Part shown: in pieces, positions 12,505 through 23,706 of the stretch
How the letters are laid out: each line of letters opens with the position of its first letter
How positions within the stretch are numbered: the first letter of the stretch is position 1
Assembly: GCA_036873135.1 (NCBI GenBank)
Contig: JAPTYO010000017.1
Coordinates: forward strand, 12,772,001 to 12,836,000
Origin: Clarkia xantiana subsp. parviflora
Lineage: Eukaryota > Streptophyta > Magnoliopsida > Myrtales > Onagraceae
DNA length: 64,000 bases
Direction: 5' to 3'
Position numbers and translations under genes: made by a program
Notes under the pieces: model-generated
What the model saw: only the letters and a program-made list of their open reading frames with translations
The model's database searches: none
Told to the model about the DNA's origin: nothing

Positions 12505-13245
12505 CCACATCATCCGCCGTGAACTCCACGAATTGGTGGAATAAAGTGAACTGCTTCACGTAGGCAAACGCTGGAGCGAGCTTCTGAACGTTTCCTACCG
12601 CGTGATCGAGCCTCCTGATGCCAAAATCAAGTGGAAAGGAAGGTTCGCCCATGGGATCGAATCGAGGAAGGAACCGTAAAGGGTCTGAGTTTGTGTTTGA
12701 GTCCGTTTAGCTGACGTACCTGAGGACGACATCGCCGTGGAGATGGACCTCCGCGATGACAGCTTTTCCGTTGACGGAGATATGGGATTCGCACCGTGGG
12801 CGACGCTAGTGGTGAATGCCACGTCAGCATCTTCGACCTCCACAAAGACTACGCGGACACCGAGACCATGCTTGGCGAAGAAGTCGCAGCATGTGGAGCG
12901 GCTGAAAGTGGGTATGGAAGTGGTGGAAGCGGGCTTGACTCCCTCTGCCTCTGTAAGAGTGGGAGACTAAGGGGCAGTGAAGAGGAAGCAGAGGTCGCCG
13001 GAGCGGCATAAGTAAGAAGCATGAGTTAGGTTTTCGTTGGAGAGGTCCGATTTGGCCACAATCGACATGCCAAGACCCCACGCGAACCGCCGAGCCGTGT
13101 TGGTGGCGTCACCGCACCAGAACTCCAAATGGTGGAACCTGATCACCTTGAAGCGATCAGACTTCCGATTTACGCGAACGAAGTTCTTGAATCCGACGAG
13201 CTTGAACTCATCGGAGGATTTGGCTGTTTTGTTTGTTTCTTATGT
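12505..13245 (-). pseudogene. HPD (pseudogene): 4-hydroxyphenylpyruvate dioxygenase, first-exon pseudogene
   Basis: HPPD converts 4-hydroxyphenylpyruvate to homogentisate, the precursor of tocopherols and plastoquinone. Read leftward, the three frames together give the plant HPPD N-terminal half: DEFKLVGFKNFVRVN (about 13170-13212), FHHLEFWCGDATNTARRF, SYLCRSGDLCFLFTAP, FFAKHGLGVRVV, VEVEDADVAF and, near the end, DFGIRRLDHAVGNV and QFVEFTADDVG. The last coding base, 12505, meets a GT splice donor at the position where plant HPPD genes keep their first intron, so this is a gene fragment rather than a processed copy. It is broken by TAG at 12967-12969 and TAA at 12707-12709 (both where the family has tyrosine), a one-base frame slip near 12775-12790 and loss of a clear start codon. 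The second half, with the iron ligands of the catalytic domain, is absent; Copia D lies where intron 1 would begin. Confidence 0.9.
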
Positions 13246-13917
13246 ATCAGGCTATCAGCGCCACAAAAATGAAGAGCGGTGTAAGAAGAAGCCACCTTGG
13301 TATTATAAAGGACAAATAGACTAGATTTAGGCCAACGGTCATGCCAATGGTCCGGTTCGAGTAAATTATAGAATTACATACTTGATCCAGTTCAACCTTT
13401 GAATTGGCCGGTCCAACCGGGTTTTTCTATTGAGCCGGTGCCGGTTGGACTGGATTTTTAGTAAACCCTAAAATAATCAACTCTATCTGCATTGCAATTT
13501 GCTTGACGCCGCCGTCTTCTTCAGACCTCTTCTGTTATTCCTCATTCTTGCTCTTTTTCACGCCGCAGCACAGTAGAGGGCTCCTAACCTTCACGCCGCG
13601 AACCAAAAAGAGTACAACATGGGCTTCCCGGTCTTCTTCACGCTGTAGAGAAGGATCTTCACGAGCGAAACCTTCACAGTTTTCTCAAACAACGGGAACC
13701 TTCACAGCTAGGAGAACTTATGTGGCATATTACCGGACAAATTATTTGCAAATGATTCATCTGATTCCTGAAAAGACCCTCTGAAAGGAGATGATGGCAG
13801 AGGAAGGATATGAGAATGCAATCGTGGTTGTCAATGATGTGAAAAATTCAATCGCTTCCAACGGCTCAACAATTTGAATACAATTTGGGTATGAGATAAG
13901 ATGAATATAATCGTCAC
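13246..13917. other. intergenic, no gene recognised
   Basis: Former 5' flank of the HPPD fragment. It holds CCGGT-rich words (13350-13460) and an open frame of 93 codons at 13503-13784 with low-complexity Ser/Thr/Arg composition. No family match or splice pattern suggests it is real. Confidence 0.4.
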
Positions 13918-13920
13918 TTA

Positions 13921-14417
13921 GGGCACGTTTGTTTGCCGGTATTGCGATATCCTAATACAACGTTTGATTGTGTCATGTATTAGGATATCCTAATACAATG
14001 TTTGAATGCACTTCGTATTAGGATATCCTAATACAATGACTAAAAGACCTAAATACCCCTAAATAGATATATTCATTTTTTAATTTTTATTATAAATGAA
14101 GGCCGGCCGGGGGTCGCCGGAGTCCGGCCGGGGGTCGCCGGAGTCCGGCCGGAGGTCGCCGGAGTCCGGCCGGGGGTCGCCGGTGGCCGATGTTATGAAC
14201 CGAAGTTGGGGTAGTTGTTGTATATTAAATAAGGTTAGGGGTAAATAAGTAATTTTGAGTTTGGTATTAATTAGTACATCACTTTTAGTTGGTATAATCT
14301 AATACCAAATTCCTCCTATAATTGAGTATTAGCTAATACCAATACTAAGTGTAAACAAACAAGGTATTAGCTAATACCGGTATTACGATATCGCAATACC
14401 GGCAAACAAACGTACCC
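13921..14417. mobile_element. MITE, PIF/Harbinger-like, TTA target duplication
   Basis: 497 bp with terminal inverted repeats: the left end GGGCACGTTTGTTTGCCGGT mirrors the right end ACCGGCAAACAAACGTACCC. TTA is duplicated at 13918-13920 and 14418-14420, the duplication typical of PIF/Harbinger (Tourist-like) elements. There is no transposase frame, so it is non-autonomous. The subterminal parts repeat GATATCCTAATAC and TATTAGCTAATACC motifs. The core holds a GC-rich tandem repeat, listed separately. Confidence 0.8.
14105..14190. repeat. 21-bp GC-rich tandem repeat, about 4 units
   Basis: Four near-identical units of GGCCGGGGGTCGCCGGAGTC plus one C, inside the MITE. The base composition contrasts sharply with the AT-rich arms. 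Confidence 0.85.
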
Positions 14418-14681
14418 TTAAAGTAGGAGATAAGAATCATAAAATGAGATGAAAGTTTATCCCCTTCAAAAGTGTGAACGATGGACACTTGGAATAGGAG
14501 AAAATATTTTGGTAAAAAAAAATAGGAGATAAGATTAGTTTATCTGCACCTATACTTTTAAAGGGTTGTTGGCCTTTGTGACAATGTGAACGGGTTTGGA
14601 CTGGGTCGAACCGGTTCGATTGGAAACCGAGCACCTTGTCGGTTTTGAGGTTGGGTCTGGTTTTCAAAACATTGATAAAAA

Positions 14682-14853
14682 AAGGTTCGGCTAAGATAAA
14701 CTCGAGTTTATTTCAACTCGATTTCTCAGCCATCAGATTATGCATGTGTAAGAAACACTTTTTATCATTTCTTAATTATAATTGATTCCCTCTCATAATT
14801 TAACGGCTGAGAAATCAAGTTTAAATAAACTCGACTGCATTTTAGCCGGCACC
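14682..14853. mobile_element. small foldback MITE, ~172 bp
   Basis: The arms at about 14688-14750 and 14787-14848 are inverted copies, sharing CTCGAGTTTATTT / AAATAAACTCGA and GATTTCTCAGCC / GGCTGAGAAATC. The ends read GGTTCGGCTAA and TTAGCCGGCACC. TTGATAAAAA occurs on both sides (14672-14681 and 14854-14863), fitting a 9-10 bp duplication as made by Mutator-like elements. It lies about 225 bp before the SWAP70 start codon, so it may fall in that gene's promoter or leader. Confidence 0.7.
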
Positions 14854-15078
14854 TTGATAAAAACGTAATGATGAGAAAGAAGACAGAAAATTCATCTCCA
14901 TTTTCCTTCACCTGCAAGTCCATCTCCATGAAACCTACCAGCCAAGCCAAAGCCAACAGTGAAGAAAGAAAACAATAACTTTTTACTGAACAAGACCCTT
15001 CCTCCCTCCATCTCCGATACCCTACTGGTTCTCTCTGCTGATTCAGTTCAGCTCTTTGATCACTTAGATTCCCCCGCC

Positions 15079-18000
15079 ATGGCATCCAATGGTGCTTCAA
15101 CGGTTTGTTTTCCCTCTATTCCGGCACTATTTGCGCATGTTTCATGGTTATTTCCTCGATGAGTTACTTGTTCTGGGGTTTACGATGATTGTGATGCGAC
15201 AGAGAGCTGGAGATGTGGAAAACAGCTTGGAGAAGATCAAGCGGCAATTGGCGTCTGGCTCCGGCAGGAATTTGTTGCAGGGTCCACTCCTCAAACGATC
15301 TGAAACTGTGATTAATCTATCCTTGTCTTGCTTTTGAAGTCTTCGATCCAGTGATTGATTGTTTTGCTCTTCTCAGTTTCATCAAATTCTGTGCTCTAGT
15401 TACTGTTATATGCACTGGTCAATAAGGAGTTTATATTTGCAATCATCATATGTGGTAGAAATTTAGGTTTCTTATTGTTGCTTGTTCAATGAATTTGGTA
15501 GACATGGATGTGCCTATCGGCTAATATAATTATAATTCGGTGGATATTTCCTGTTAAACAAAACGCGAAAGCTTAATATCCGCTGAGGTTCATATCCAAC
15601 ATTTTCCTTATCAAAGAGAAAAACAAGCTGTGTTGAAATTTAACCCAGCTAATGTCATAAGAGCAAAGATTTATTTGTTTCATTTCACGCGATTACCTTT
15701 TAATCTTTATTGCAGAGTAAGTGTTTGTTTATTTGTTCAAAAGATACGTTCTTCTGTTTCTTCAACAGCACCCATCAAATTTATGAAGAGATGCGAATCA
15801 TCCTTTGACCAATTTTAGAGCTGTTAGGTTACTATTCAATAGCCCAGAAAGAGCTGTTAGGTTACTATTTAATAGCCCAGAAGCCAGAACTACCAGGAAG
15901 TGTGACAAGAATAAGTTCATTCCCCTCATACCATTTGAATTTTTAAGAAACAAATACATAGACATTCTTTGGCCAAAAAAAAAAAAAAAATACATAGACA
16001 TTCAGCAGGGAGGTGCTTTACCATTATGCATCTACTAGGATTGGATGAGGGTAGATAGATTATTCCCATTGAAGAGTAGGAATAAATCTAATTCAGATTT
16101 ATCTATTTGATTAAAAGGAAGATTTAAAATACCCACCCTAACACTTTTCCTTAATGTACCTATAGCTACATGAGTCAATCTGTCTGAAAGCAACATATGC
16201 TGTTACTGATTTATTTCCTGGTATCCAATTTGTGCAATGTAGTCGATTTTCAGCCTTTTCCACACTGTTGAATAGTGCATTGACATTAATTTCTGAACAT
16301 TATTTTGTCTCTTGATAGCTAAGGAAATGGAATGAACGATGGGTGATCCTTGACCCGACAACAGGAAGAATGGATTACAAGTAAGTAGTTTCTGATGCTA
16401 TTTTGTTGTCATTTTTGCTAGAAAAAATGTAGGCTATCAAGTTTGGTGTTGTTCCTTCTGTAGGATCCGGAGAAATGAGCCAGCAGTCAAAGGAACCATT
16501 ACATTTGATGCTAGTAGTACAATTACTATATCTCCTGTTAATTTTCAGTAAGATTTATGATATTCTCAGATACATCTTTTCTTTTTATCATTCTCTATCC
16601 ATGTAAGTTCATATGTGATTCTGTTTCCTCCTTTTACTTCTTTCTTGTGTTCCAGTGGATTGCCGAAGTATGATGGTTGCTGTTTCTGTATCCTTATCTG
16701 CACATTTCACTTCTTTACCAGTCCACCTTTATTGTACTTTCTCTCTGTAAAAAAGTTGCTGCGACACGGATTGTTCCTTGATGTTACTGTATAGATATTG
16801 GGACTCCATCAAAGAAAGATTATTTTCTATGTGCCGAAACTCCTGGTGCAGCCAGGGCGTGGGTGGCTACTCTAAAGTAAGTTATTGATGTGTTCCTATT
16901 TCTCCTTTCTTCTTACTTGGGCTAGTTCTTAGAGATTACCAGTTTTTTGGGTTATGTGAACGTCTTAATATGATTTTAGCTGGGTGCTTTACAGACATGT
17001 GGACATTAATGGTGCCAAAAAAGTTTATTGCTCAACATTTATTTTCTTAGCAAGCTAATCTAGTTTCAGCTTTCAGAGATCTAATTTTGCAAAGTTTGTT
17101 TTATGCAATTATTATAAAGGGGGAGTCTATTGTATTAAAAGGGGATACTGAGATCATTTATTAGCCCCGTGTTGATTTGATAGAGAAACAGGAAAGCTAT
17201 TCTGCAGAGAAGCTAGTGAACTGAAGCTGCACTTTTGTCACATTTGATCCAAGTCCTACTTCCTAGTTTTAATGTTGATTCTGAATGTTTGTGAAAAAAC
17301 CATATAAAATCAGCTGTAGTGAGTAGCATCTAGTGAATGAAGCTTCTAAAATATATTCATGCTGGCTGCAGTAGCAGCTTACACCCTTAAGTAAGAGATT
17401 CTCGACATAGACCTGCGCTTGTACGATAGATTTTCTTGCTCAGGTTTGGTAATTCATATTTGTAGAGGTTAGGGATTTAATCGATTAGTTCTTCATGTAA
17501 TGACATTGTTCTTTCCCCCTACGCGATCAGCGCAACACAGTTAGTTCTGAAGGCTCATAAGGAGGCTGTGAACTCCTTGAGTGGTACTGGTTCTGCCAAA
17601 TTGGGAACTGTTGCAACTGTTGTCGCTGCAGCTAATTCAACAGCTCTCGAATGTTCAAAAGAAATTGAAGCAGCTATGCAAGTTTCTATGAGAAATGCTC
17701 TTGGAATGATCACGACTAAACCAACTGATGGTCCGATGGATGACTTGACCATCATGAAGGTACAGTTTCCACTATTCTTTTCTTATTTCCCTAGAAAGAT
17801 GATCGTGCAAAGAAAATGCATGAGAATTTTGGATTATTTTCATATTAAATATTTTATAAATTTCAAAGAAAATCCGATATATAAACAACTACCTTAAGGT
17901 ATTTTATTTAAAACATGAATAGACCAATTTTATTCATGGTTAGCTTGTGCCTAAGGGAAGAGATGTTGCAGGAAACACTTCTAGTCAAGGATGAGGAACT

Positions 18001-19690
18001 GCAGAATTTGGCTAGGGACCTCCGTGCACGGGATTCAACAATAAAAAATATAGCCGAGAAACTATCAGAGACTGCTGAAGCAGCAGAAGCTGCTGCTGCA
18101 GCTGCCCATACAATGGATGAACAAAGGAGAATAGCTTGTGGTGAAGTTGAGCGGTTGAGACTAGATTATGAGAAGCAGTTAGAATCATCAAAAGCAATGG
18201 TAATTCATTATTATCTTTGCTTTCTGGTTACATGTTTAGTTATCTTTTAACATGCCCAAAAAAATCTAATGTTGGTGAAAACCTGAGGACCCCGTTGATA
18301 TGAAGTAAATGACTCAGATCTTAATAGAGTATTTAGAGGAGAAAGGAAACATAGGAGACAAAAGGAGAATTGAGAGCCTGCTCAGCAGGCGCAAGTATTT
18401 CAGTTAACATGAGAGGTGTCACTCCGGATTAGCACCTTGGCATAACACTCTTTTTTGTGATTTTCATCATCTGCCATTTGATATCACTGCCCATGCGTTT
18501 GTTTGTTCTATTTATGCAGCTTAAAGAGTATGAGGACAAGATTGTAGTCCTTACCAGGGAAAGAGAACAGCTTATGAAGCAGAAAGAGTCTGCCATTCAG
18601 GAGGCACACTTATGGCGTTCTGAACTTGCAAAAGCTCGAGACCGTGCTGTTATATTAGAAGCAGCTGTTGTGCGAGCTGAGGAGAAAGTCAGGGTTGTAG
18701 AGGCAGGTGCTGAATCAAGAATAAAGGAGGCTGAACAGAAAGAGTCAACCGCCCTCAAGGATAAGCAAGAACTTCTTGCATACGTCAGTGTACTTCAGTC
18801 TCAGCTCCAAAGGTTCTCTACCCAATTCCAATCTCTGCATATTCAACTTTTTGGCTTTATTGATTATAAGTACAGGTCCAACATCCATTTATAGTTGTTA
18901 GATGAAAGGCTTCAATCTTTACAAAACCCATGTTTTTCATTAGGAGGGTCCTAAATTGGGTTATTTAACGTCATTGAATCTGCAATTAGTCCAATGGACT
19001 AAACCAATCACTGGCATTAAGTTTAAACATGCAGGTCAATACCAAAAAGGAGATGGATTCAAAACTGTGATTGGCTGAGTCCAGCACACCATCCATGGTG
19101 TAACTCTATCTAGTAATTTTTCTGAAAGAGCAAATGCTACAAAAGTGAATGAAATTTAGTAGAAAGTAGGATATCATATTAATTCAGGAAACAATTTATT
19201 CTATCACAAAAATCTAGCTCTTTACTAAATTTCACACTCTATAGAATTTCCATATCTTGAAATACTATATATGAAGGACAATATGATATAACAGTTTGTC
19301 AAGTTATTGAACAGCCAACATATCGATTCGAAGCAAGTGATTGAAGAGAACGTGGAGTCTTGCTCGGTGGATATGGGAAACTCTCCTGCGTTAACAAAGC
19401 ACGTGGATTCATCCGAGGAGGATGTGGACAAGGCATGCCTCAGTGTCTCAAGAGCAATACCAGTTTCTGGAGAGAGTGTCATCCACATGGCCGAGGATGA
19501 AGGTAATCCTCGCCCAATCGGAGATGGAGAGTGGAGTGATATCCAAGCAACAGATGCAAGAATCTCTGATGTCAGAGAAGTTGCTGCTCCTCAGGTCGAA
19601 GCGAGTAGTTTGGACATTCCGGTGGTGAGTCAAGCCGGTAATAACGTTCATGATCATGAGCCCGAAGTAGGCCCGTATCATCAACCTTAA
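15079..19690 (+). CDS. SWAP70: SWAP70-like PH-domain protein, 10 exons, ~504 aa
   Basis: Plant SWAP70 binds phosphoinositides through a PH domain and acts as an exchange factor or adaptor for Rac/ROP GTPases; in rice and Arabidopsis it is tied to immune signalling. Exons by GT-AG signals and frame: 15079-15102, 15203-15307, 16319-16380, 16464-16547, 16656-16687, 16795-16876, 17531-17759, 17972-18199, 18520-18812, 19315-19690 (1515 nt). The PH domain covers about residues 29-131 (NLLQGPLLKRSET, LRKWNERWVILDP, YFLCAETPGAARAWVATL). A helical region with VATVVAAANSTALECSKEI follows. Long coiled coil occupies about 207-380 (ETLLVKDEELQNLARDLR, LKEYEDKIVVLTREREQL), and a low-complexity tail ends EVGPYHQP. 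The length equals my recollection of the Arabidopsis protein. Exon 1 encodes only 8 residues from the ATG at 15079, and the exon 10 acceptor is the least certain. The frame is intact throughout. A MITE sits just upstream. Confidence 0.93.
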
Positions 19691-19819
19691 GTGAATCGTG
19701 TAAAATTGAGGACGGAGTGAGTTATAGGGATGATGATAAAATATTTGATGTTGTTTCTTCTATTTTGCTTGGTGTCTTGGAGGGTGGATACATATTCTTA
19801 TTGTGACTGGTGTTCTGAG

Positions 19820-19840
19820 TTTTTTTTTTTTTTTTTTTTT
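19820..19840 (+). repeat. poly-T tract in the SWAP70 3' region
   Basis: A run of about 21 T residues some 130 bp after the SWAP70 stop codon, probably inside or near the 3' untranslated region. Confidence 0.8.
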
Positions 19841-20239
19841 CTAACTGCGAATGGGAGGTGATGATGCTGCTTTGGCACATCTTCATGTAGGACAGTGTAG
19901 TGTAGCCATCTCTTGTATAACTAATTATTATATCGTCTCTTGATCAATCAAGACCTTGCATTTTGTACCTTCGCTTAGTAACGTCAGTTGCAGTGTGAGT
20001 AAATATTTACTTACACTGCAAAGGTGACTTTGGAGGAAAGGTGACTAACCGCAATTAATTAATCTAGTAGTAGTGATGTGAGTTGATCCCTGCCAAGGCC
20101 AGCAGTTGCCATACGCCAACAAATCTTCTTCATGTGTGTATATTTTGCTTAGGGTCCAAACTTCCTGGCACAATAAAAAGGGTTAAGAACCTATAAACTT
20201 CGTCGTTTCTGTTGAATTGTGTTGCAGAAATATCTCACT

Positions 20240-21255
20240 ATTGTGTCAACATAGTACGAGAATAAGGGAAGTTAAATACTTTTGTATATCAAAGTTTCGG
20301 CATATCTCAAGACTGAGCAACAAGCTGCTAGACCAATTGGTAATCTTGTTCGGAAGGCCAAATGGATATTTTGTTCACCCTGATATGCACGCTAATTACA
20401 GATGACTGCAGCAGTCAATTGGTAAGTTCCTCCTTAAATTGAAATACATTTGGGAACGACTTCGGGGTTACACTGTCATAAGTAAATGTCTACGCAATCG
20501 ATTGTAGGTGCTTCGGGCAGAAATGTTCTCGATGGTGAGACAGGGCCGATACAAACTGTGTTTGGCGTATGGGGTGGGAGATTTTCCCTATGGTTTTATT
20601 TGGGATATGAATTTGGAACAGAAAAGAGACTCCCACAACGTGATCACCAGTTGCGCCTTTATAGACGGTTGGGACCAGTTCGCACACGATGTGTTCTTAT
20701 CGATTGGAGATAGTATCGTGTTCAAACTGGTCGGAGAAGATTTGATGTCTGTTCAAGTGTATAATCACCAGGGTTTTCTGAAAGAAGGACCTGTAGCCGT
20801 GGAAAACAGTTCATCCGATGAGGAGGAAGATGTTTCATCTGATGACTTAAGTTGCTTAGGTGAGGGTGGCAGCGAAGACACCCGCGGTCGTGACTGCAAT
20901 ATCAGATTAACCGGTAGAAAGTCAAGCTGTGTAATTCATCTGTAATCTCGTCTCGCTTTTCATTAGACGGTTGTGAAGTGTTCGTCTTATTCCCGTGTGT
21001 TTGTAAACATATTTAAAGTTTCGTTGGGCTGTGCAGACTATTCCAAAGAGGTTTGCTATTTACAATCGGCTGGACAGGTTGAGTGAAGTGGAGATTGTAG
21101 ATCCTGCTGGAATGGTGTGGAAAGTAGAGGTTGAAATAGCACTTTCTAAGCACAGATACAACCTTCTACCGGTGCGTCAACGTCCTCTGCAATACCGCTT
21201 TAAGAAGGGATGGGGGAATTTTTACATGGCGAATATATTAGGGAAGGTACTCTGA
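20240..21255 (+). pseudogene. REM-type B3 DNA-binding protein, probably degraded
   Basis: B3 domains of the REM class are plant DNA-binding modules of nuclear transcription factors. Three stretches look like pieces of two B3 domains. About 20270-20402 resembles the first half of a B3 (RLSNKLLDQLVILFGRPNG). About 20640-20790 is its second half (FIDGWDQFAHDVFLSIGDSI, then VQVYNHQGF). After an acidic linker (SSSDEEEDVSSDD), 21031-21255 holds a second B3 (IPKRFAIYN, IVDPAGMVWKVEV, YRFKKGWGNFYMANIL). The first piece meets a stop at 20402-20404, the second frame stops at 20943-20945, and the second domain ends at TGA 21253-21255 just where the family's final GD-containing strand should follow. Splice sites could rescue part of this, for example an acceptor before 21037. 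The foldback insertion at 21580 lies just downstream. Family call fairly safe; functionality doubtful. Confidence 0.6.
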
Positions 21256-21579
21256 TGTGTACCATATACTAGTGGTTTGGCTCATACCTATATGGTATGA
21301 ACCACATACGTATGCTTACGGTGTTGTACTTTTTATTAATTAACGGATGGAGCCACTATAATTATGTTACACAAAACTTCTGGTATGTGGTATGGAAACT
21401 TTTGATATGTGGTATGAACTTGTTGATGTATTGGATGTGCTTACATACCTTATGTACATGTACTGAACGTATATTCTACTATGTTGACATAAGTTCGTCC
21501 AATTCATGTCACCATGAACCAAACTATTTGACTTAATCATAGTTTGTGTCAAATGTATTTTTAACTTTCCTTCTTATTA

Positions 21580-22438
21580 GGGTTAAAGGTACTTTTCATA
21601 CTACATGTTTGGCCGAATGTGGCTTTTAGTACCGGATGTTTGGTTTTGTATACTTTAGTACCAAACGTTTGAAAAAATGTGGCTTTTGGTACATCCGTTA
21701 GTTGGCCGTTAGTTTTTTCCGTTAAGTGACATGTGCAAGTCACGTGACCGACACTAAACTTTCGATTTTGTTCAATTTAGTCCCTCAAATATATTCATAA
21801 CTTTTAATTTGTTTAATTTAGTCCCAAAACTTCAAAATCAACTCCAATTGAATCATCGAACCCAATTGACCTAGCCGGACCTAGCCTAGGGCTAGGTCCG
21901 AACCTGGGTTGGGGTCGTCGGACCCAGTTGACCCTGACCCAGGGTCGGACCTAGCCCTTGGCTAGGTCCGGCTAGGTCAATTGGGACCTAACCCAAATTC
22001 GACCCAAATTGGGCTAGGTCCCAATTGACCTAGCCGGACCTAGCCTAGGGCTAGGTCCGACCCTAGGTCAGGGTTGGCTGGGTCCAGCGACCCCGAACTA
22101 GGGTCGGACCTAGCCCTAGGCTAGGTCCGGCTAGGTCCGGCTAGGTCAATTGGGTTCAATGGTTAAATTGGAATCGATTTTGAATTTTTTGGACTAAATT
22201 AAACAAATTAAAAGTTAGGAATATATTTGAGGGACTAAATTGAATAAAATCAAAAGTTTAGGGTCGGTCACGTGACTTGCACATGCCATTTAACGGAAAA
22301 AACTAACGGCCAACTAACGGATGTACCAAAAATCACATTTTTTTTCAAACGTTTGGTACCAAAAGTATACGAAACCAAACATCCAGTACTAAAAGCCACA
22401 TTCGGCCAAACATGTGGTATGAAAAGTACCTTTAACCC
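21580..22438. mobile_element. foldback element FB1, 9-bp target duplication
   Basis: 859 bp with long inverted arms of about 250 bp: left end GGGTTAAAGGTACTTTTCAT, right end ATGAAAAGTACCTTTAACCC. TTCTTATTA is duplicated exactly at 21571-21579 and 22439-22447. Nine-base duplications and long arms fit non-autonomous Mutator-like elements. The arms contain repeated words (GTGGCTTT, AACGTTTG, GTTAGTTGGCCGTTAG, CACGTGAC). The core (21860-22150) is a dense array of GACCTAGCC / GGCTAGGTC palindromes. No coding frame. FB2 and FB3 are its relatives in this window. Confidence 0.9.
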
Positions 22439-22567
22439 TTCTTATTATTAGTCGTAACTTGCAGTACAATTTTGTAAATTATATTTGAACTTTACTTATT
22501 AATGATCAATACAATACACAGTAAAGTAGTGTCTATATACAGAATCATTTCTAAATCATGTCGAGAG

Positions 22568-23129
22568 TGTAAGCATATGGTGATGGGCGTCGTAATTGGT
22601 AACCCATAATATGTAAACTTTACTTAAGGAAATTAGGTACATGTCACATTAGGGTAATTGGGCTAGACCCAAATTCCAATTGACATGAGAGGCCCAAAAT
22701 TGGGTCTCCCTATACATGTGGCCGGCCGAAACCCTAGGAGGGCTTAAAGGGGAGTTAGGGGTTTTATTAAGGTTAATCACAATTCCCTTTAAGTGGTGTT
22801 TTGAGAGAAAATCCTCCCCAAAAACACCCATAACCGGCCGAACCTATAGTCACCAAAGGGTGTGCTAATTTGCTTTCTAGCAAACACTCCAGAGATCTGT
22901 CCCCTTGCCAAGAATCGATTAGAGGCTTTGCTGTGGAGATTATACTACGTAGGGCTTCCTTAACCAGAACCTCTACAGATGCTGACCTGAGGATCGTGAA
23001 CTCCCTGTAGAAGGTTCTTGGGGCTACTGACATTGTTTGAGGTATGTGCGAATCTTCCGCTGCGTAATTTCGATTACTAGCATGTACGGCGTTTTAATGT
23101 CCATAGTGATTACTCCTCGTAATCTAACA
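22568..23129 (+). repeat. 5' LTR of Copia B, subtype X (562 bp)
   Basis: TGTAAGCATATGG...GTAATCTAACA. Compared with its 3' partner it lacks about 36 bp at ~22749, the piece that contains the inverted repeat and the TATA-like box of the 3' LTR. The 5' promoter is therefore probably dead. Confidence 0.92.
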
Positions 23130-23130
23130 G

Positions 23131-23142
23131 TGGTATCAGAGC
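23131..23142 (+). other. primer binding site for initiator tRNA-Met
   Basis: TGGTATCAGAGC, one base after the 5' LTR end, is the standard plant Copia primer site complementary to the 3' end of initiator tRNA-Met. Confidence 0.95.
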
Positions 23143-23703
23143 TTGTGTTAGGAGTTCATGATTTTGATAAATTGGTGTTCTTGAAATTTGAATTAAAAAC
23201 CGAAAATTTTAAAAAGAAAATTTTAAATATTCGATTTTGAGGGTTGTTAGTGAAACCAAAATTTTCATGATGTTCTTGGTTAATTTGATGTTCATGATAT
23301 TCAAGAAAAATGTGATATTTATCAAAATCAAACATTGGATTGTAGATCTTATTAAAATTTGATCTTAAAATTTGACCACTTGTTCCCAAATATGTGTTTG
23401 TGCCGAATATTTTAGGTAAATTACAATGTAAAATTTTCAATTTCTTGGTCTCCAAGCATAGAATTTCGGCACACTATTTTAAAATTATATTGTTTACCAT
23501 ATTTTAAGTTTATTCTAGGTAACAATATATCTATAATTGGGAACATTATGATAGATTCACATTAATATATAGAAATATATATAACTATCAATATATCTAA
23601 ATATTTAAATGTGTTAAAGATATTATTGATAGATTTTAGTTACCTAAAATATTGAGAAAATATATTGTTAATATATATTTCCATATTTAAGATATTGACA
23701 ATA

Positions 23704-23706
<3 letters not shown>

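Noticed and set aside
13503..13784. 93-codon plus-strand frame between the HPPD fragment and the MITE
   Set aside because: Low-complexity Ser/Thr/Arg composition, no domain, no exon context; treated as chance.
17555..18250. Open frames extending past SWAP70 exons 7 and 8
   Set aside because: They read into introns. GT-AG signals and conserved protein order place the exon ends at 17759 and 18199.
23131..23142. tRNA-like sequence TGGTATCAGAGC
   Set aside because: This is the retroelement primer site, complementary to the end of tRNA-Met. No cloverleaf lies around it here or at 42638, so no tRNA gene is called.
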